DNA of 64,000 nucleotides, from positions 1 to 64,000 of the forward strand of contig NZ_JAJSAP010000004.1 in assembly GCF_021729035.1 (NCBI RefSeq), given 5' to 3'. Shown piece by piece: positions 60,679-64,000 of the stretch (within the stretch, counting starts at the first letter, position 1; every line of letters starts with the position of its first letter). Below the pieces are notes generated by a model. The model was given only the letters and a program-made list of their open reading frames with translations, did no database searches and was not told the DNA's origin. Origin of the DNA: Microbulbifer sediminum (lineage in GTDB: Bacteria; Pseudomonadota; Gammaproteobacteria; Pseudomonadales; Cellvibrionaceae). Made by a program: the position numbers and the translations under genes.

Positions 60679-63600
60679 TTAATCGACAAACACGCGCGCA
60701 TTGCGGAACAGTCGCATCCAGCCGGAGTCCTCTTCCCAGTCATCCGGGTGCCAGCTGTTGCTGACGGCGCGGGCGACACGCTCCGGGTGCGGCATCATGA
60801 TGGTGACGCGGCCATCCTCGGAGCACAGGGAGGTGATACCGTTGGCCGAACCGTTCGGGTTGGCCGGGTAGGTCTCGGTGATCTGGCGGTGGTTGTTCAG
60901 GTAACGCATGGCGATGGTGCCGGATTTTTCGCAGGCTTCCAGCGCCTCCTGGTCCGGGAATTCCACCCGTCCCTCACCGTGGGCAACGGCAACAGGCATG
61001 TAGGAGCCGGCCATGCCATTGAACAGTACCGACGGGGAGTCCTCGATGCCCACCAGCGCAAAGCGCGCCTCGTACTGCTCGGAGAGATTACGCACGAAAC
61101 GCGGCCAGTGGTCGGCGCCCGGGATCAGCTCCTTAATCACGGAGAACATCTGGCAGCCGTTACAGACGCCCAGGCCGAAGGTATCCTGGCGATTGAAGAA
61201 TGCCTCGAACTGGTCGCGGGCGCGGTCGTTGAAGAGGATGGTCTTGGCCCAGCCCTCACCGGCACCCAGCACGTCGCCATAAGAGAAACCGCCACAGCCC
61301 ACCAGGCCCTTGAAGTCATCCAGGGTGACCCGACCGGCGAGGATATCGCTCATGTGGACGTCCACGGCGCTGAAGCCGGCGCGATGGAATGAGTGCGCCA
61401 TCTCCACCTGGCTGTTGACGCCCTGCTCCCGCAGGATTGCCACCCGCGGCCGCTCCCCCTTCTTGATATAGGGCGCGCTGATATCCTCGTTGATGTCATA
61501 GGTCAGGTTCACGGACAGGCCGGGATCGTCCTTACCAATCGCGGCAAATTCCTGTTCCGCGCACTCGGCATTGTCGCGCAGGGACTGGATCCGGTAGCTG
61601 GTTTCGGACCAGGCCTGTTGCAGCTCAGTGCGGGAGCGGCTGAAAAACTCACGGCCACCGCGGGTGAAACGCACCTTGTCGTCGCGGTTCAGGTAGCCGA
61701 TCTGGTGCGCCGGGACGCCCACGGCGCCAAAGCGCTGCACCAGCATTTCCGCATCGTTGGCAGGCACCTGCAGCACCGCACCCAGCTCCTCGCTGAACAG
61801 TGCCGCGATCACGTCCTCGCCCAGCTCGTAGATATCCACGTCCACACCGGTGCGGCCCGCGAAGCACATCTCCGCCAGGGTCACGAACAGGCCGCCATCA
61901 GAACGGTCGTGATAGGCGAGGATCATGTCTTCTTCCAGCGCCTGCTGGACCACTTCAAAGAAACCTTTCAGGCGCCGCGCGTCATCCAGGTCCGCGGGCT
62001 TGTCACCCAGCTGGTTGAAAACCTGCGCCAGGCAGGAGCCACCCAGGCGGTTCTTGCCCGCTCCCAGGTCGACAAATACCAACTCGCTGTCGCGCCCGAC
62101 CTTGAGCTGCGGGGTCACGGTCTTGCGCACGTCCGCTACCGGCGAGAATGCGGAGATCACCAGGGACAGCGGTGCGGTGACCGCCTTGTCCAGGCCGGCA
62201 TCGTTCCAGGCCGTGCGCATGGACATGGAGTCCTTGCCCACCGGGATGGTGATACCCAGCTCCGGGCACAGTTCCATGCCCACCGCTTCCACGGTACGGA
62301 AGAGCTTCTCTTCCTCTCCGGGGTGGCCGGCGGCGCACATCCAGTTGGCCGACAGCTTGATATCGGACAGCTTTTCGATGCGGGTGGCGGCGATATTGGT
62401 GATCGCCTCACCCACGGCCAGGCGGCCGGATGCCGGTGCATCCAGCAGGGCCACCGGCGTGCGCTCACCCATGGCCATGGCCTCGCCGGCATAGCTGTCA
62501 TAGGCCACGGTGGTAACGGCGCAATCCGCCACCGGCACCTGCCAGGGGCCCACCATCTGGTCGCGGGCCACCTGCCCGGTTACGGTGCGGTCGCCGATGG
62601 TGATCAGGAAGCTCTTGCTGGCCACGGTAGGCAGGCGCAGCACGCGGTCCACCGCATCGCCCAGCTCAATACCATCGGTCTCGAACGGGGTGGTGCTGAC
62701 GGTGCGCTTGTCGGCCTTGCGGTGCATCTTCGGCGGCTTGCCGAACAGTACCGACATGGGCAGGTCGACGGGCCTGGCCTCGAATTTCTTGTCGTTGAGC
62801 AGCAGGTGCTTGTCCTCGGTGGCTTCGCCCACCACCGCGTAAGGGGCGCGCTCACGTGCACAGATACTCTCAAAACGCTCCAGGTCGTCCGGCATCACCG
62901 CCAGCACGTAGCGCTCCTGGGATTCGTTACACCAGATCTCCAGCGGGCTCATGCCCGGTTCATCACAGGGGACGTTACGCAGCTCGAACCTGCCGCCGGT
63001 GCCACCGTCCTTCACCAGTTCCGGGAAGGCATTGGACAGGCCGCCGGCGCCGACGTCGTGGATGAAGGCGATGGGGTTCTTGTTGCCCAGCTGCCAGCAC
63101 TGGTCGATCACTTCCTGGCAGCGGCGCTCGATTTCCGGGTTCTGGCGCTGCACCGAGGCGAAATCCAGGTCCTCGGAGCTGGTGCCACTGGCCATGCTGG
63201 AGGCGGCGCCCCCGCCCAGGCCGATCAGCATGGCCGGGCCGCCGAGCACCACCAGCCTGGCGCCGGGCTGGAATTCCGGTTTCTCGATATGTTCCTCGCG
63301 GATATTACCGTAGCCGCCGGCGATCATGATCGGCTTGTGGTAACCGCGACGCTCGCCGTCGAAATCATCCTCGAAGGTACGGAAGTAGCCACAGATATTG
63401 GGGCGCCCAAACTCGTTGTTGAACGCGGCGCCACCAATGGGCCCCTCGACCATGATGTCCAGGGCCGTAACGATACGCTCGGGCTTGCCGTAATCCACTT
63501 CCCACGGCTGCAGGTAACCGGGGATCTGCAGGTTGGAGACGGTAAAGCCGGTCAGGCCCACCTTGGGCTTGGAGCCCCGGCCCACCGCACCCTCGTCACG

Positions 63601-64000
63601 GATCTCGCCGCCGGCACCGGTACCGGCACCCGGGAAGGGGGCGATCGCCGTCGGGTGGTTGTGGGTCTCCACCTTCATCAGCATATGAATCGGCTCCTGG
63701 CTGAAGCCGTACTCGCGGGATTCCGGGTCCGGGTAAAAGCGGCCGGCTTCTGAGCCGGTGACCACCGCGGCGTTGTCCGCGTACGCGGACAGCACGTTGT
63801 CACCGCCCTTCTGGTAGGTATTGCGGATCATGCCAAACAGGGACAGGTCCTGGTCCTCGCCGTCGATGGTCCAGCTGGCATTGAAGATCTTGTGGCGGCA
63901 GTGCTCCGAGTTCGCCTGGGCGAACATCATCAGTTCCACGTCGGTGGGGTTGCGCTCCAGCTCCTCGAAGCTCTTCAGCAGGTAGTCGATTTCGTCGTCC
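60679..64000 (-). CDS. purL: phosphoribosylformylglycinamidine synthase, 5' end outside the window
   Basis: The visible 1,107 codons are the C-terminal part of the large single-chain PurL (about 1,290 residues); the frame stays open to base 64000, so the start lies beyond it. Motifs: [18 protein letters not shown] and [20 protein letters not shown] (FGAM synthase domain), [19 protein letters not shown] segment, two AIR-synthase-related halves, and the class I glutaminase with catalytic Cys in [19 protein letters not shown] and His/Glu in [11 protein letters not shown]. It makes formylglycinamidine ribonucleotide from FGAR, glutamine and ATP in purine synthesis. Confidence 0.95.
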   Translation of the reverse strand, partial: DDEIDYLLKSFEELERNPTDVELMMFAQANSEHCRHKIFNASWTIDGEDQDLSLFGMIRNTYQKGGDNVLSAYADNAAVVTGSEAGRFYPDPESREYGFSQEPIHMLMKVETHNHPTAIAPFPGAGTGAGGEIRDEGAVGRGSKPKVGLTGFTVSNLQIPGYLQPWEVDYGKPERIVTALDIMVEGPIGGAAFNNEFGRPNICGYFRTFEDDFDGERRGYHKPIMIAGGYGNIREEHIEKPEFQPGARLVVLGGPAMLIGLGGGAASSMASGTSSEDLDFASVQRQNPEIERRCQEVIDQCWQLGNKNPIAFIHDVGAGGLSNAFPELVKDGGTGGRFELRNVPCDEPGMSPLEIWCNESQERYVLAVMPDDLERFESICARERAPYAVVGEATEDKHLLLNDKKFEARPVDLPMSVLFGKPPKMHRKADKRTVSTTPFETDGIELGDAVDRVLRLPTVASKSFLITIGDRTVTGQVARDQMVGPWQVPVADCAVTTVAYDSYAGEAMAMGERTPVALLDAPASGRLAVGEAITNIAATRIEKLSDIKLSANWMCAAGHPGEEEKLFRTVEAVGMELCPELGITIPVGKDSMSMRTAWNDAGLDKAVTAPLSLVISAFSPVADVRKTVTPQLKVGRDSELVFVDLGAGKNRLGGSCLAQVFNQLGDKPADLDDARRLKGFFEVVQQALEEDMILAYHDRSDGGLFVTLAEMCFAGRTGVDVDIYELGEDVIAALFSEELGAVLQVPANDAEMLVQRFGAVGVPAHQIGYLNRDDKVRFTRGGREFFSRSRTELQQAWSETSYRIQSLRDNAECAEQEFAAIGKDDPGLSVNLTYDINEDISAPYIKKGERPRVAILREQGVNSQVEMAHSFHRAGFSAVDVHMSDILAGRVTLDDFKGLVGCGGFSYGDVLGAGEGWAKTILFNDRARDQFEAFFNRQDTFGLGVCNGCQMFSVIKELIPGADHWPRFVRNLSEQYEARFALVGIEDSPSVLFNGMAGSYMPVAVAHGEGRVEFPDQEALEACEKSGTIAMRYLNNHRQITETYPANPNGSANGITSLCSEDGRVTIMMPHPERVARAVSNSWHPDDWEEDSGWMRLFRNARVFVD

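Noticed and set aside
61393..63753. 786-codon open frame antisense to purL
   Set aside because: High GC and the codon bias of purL keep the antisense frame free of stops. The product (many His, Gly, Val, Ala, Gln) has no recognisable domain, and purL is certain on the other strand.

Overview
The window looks like chromosome of a GC-rich marine gammaproteobacterium. A Microbulbifer-like member of the Cellvibrionales is my best guess (inference). The hints are a PurL of gammaproteobacterial type, PilU, a rhombosortase, lipoproteins with a poly-glycine linker after the lipidated Cys, many secreted hydrolases, and a TfoX-like protein. I found no tRNA, rRNA or CRISPR array, and no classical transcription factor.

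Bases 1 to about 9,600 form an accessory region with lower-GC genes. It opens with the 3' end of an IS3-family element. Mostly single, unrelated plus-strand genes follow: a small membrane protein, a truncated FRG-domain protein, a methyltransferase, a YcxB-like protein, a CBM9-like secreted protein, an NYN RNase-like protein, a secreted unknown, a HEAT-repeat protein on the minus strand, and a yeast-FCY1-like cytosine deaminase. The 3' ends of these genes carry short imperfect palindromes of one family (core GGGGTCAGATC). Several island genes are diverged copies of genes 7-17 kb to the right: the methyltransferase (1065 versus 18421), the NYN protein (3749 versus 15564), and two broken pieces of the spermidine-synthase-like gene (1654 and 7724, versus the intact copy at 8917).

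From 9.6 to 31 kb lie a CPA-type antiporter with a TrkA-N domain, a large lipoprotein, the second NYN protein, an AhpD-like protein, pilU, the second methyltransferase, a glutamine-synthetase-family ligase, an EamA transporter, a DUF6512-like membrane protein, an NlpC/P60 lipoprotein, a DUF2750-like protein, a secreted lipase paired with a DUF4785-like exported protein, a DUF305/beta-propeller fusion, and a lipoprotein esterase.

From 31 to 50 kb there is an orphan contractile tail sheath gene, a dienelactone-hydrolase remnant, a 3-methyladenine glycosylase, an M20 amidohydrolase, a thiopurine methyltransferase, a metzincin-like protease with an altered zinc motif, a thiolase plus high-molecular-weight FabG pair, a PPP-type phosphatase, a lipoprotein oligopeptidase B, DASS and NhaC transporters, an LprI-MliC lysozyme-inhibitor fusion, a signal peptidase I, a SLATT-like 2TM protein and a rhombosortase.

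From 50 to 64 kb there is an aldo/keto reductase, a four-gene glycan cluster on the minus strand (GT2, acetyltransferase, membrane protein, GT4), a plus-strand molybdenum-hydroxylase operon (XdhC, MocA, 2Fe-2S subunit, Tat-exported catalytic subunit), a small exported protein, a TfoX-N protein, and purL, which runs off the right edge.
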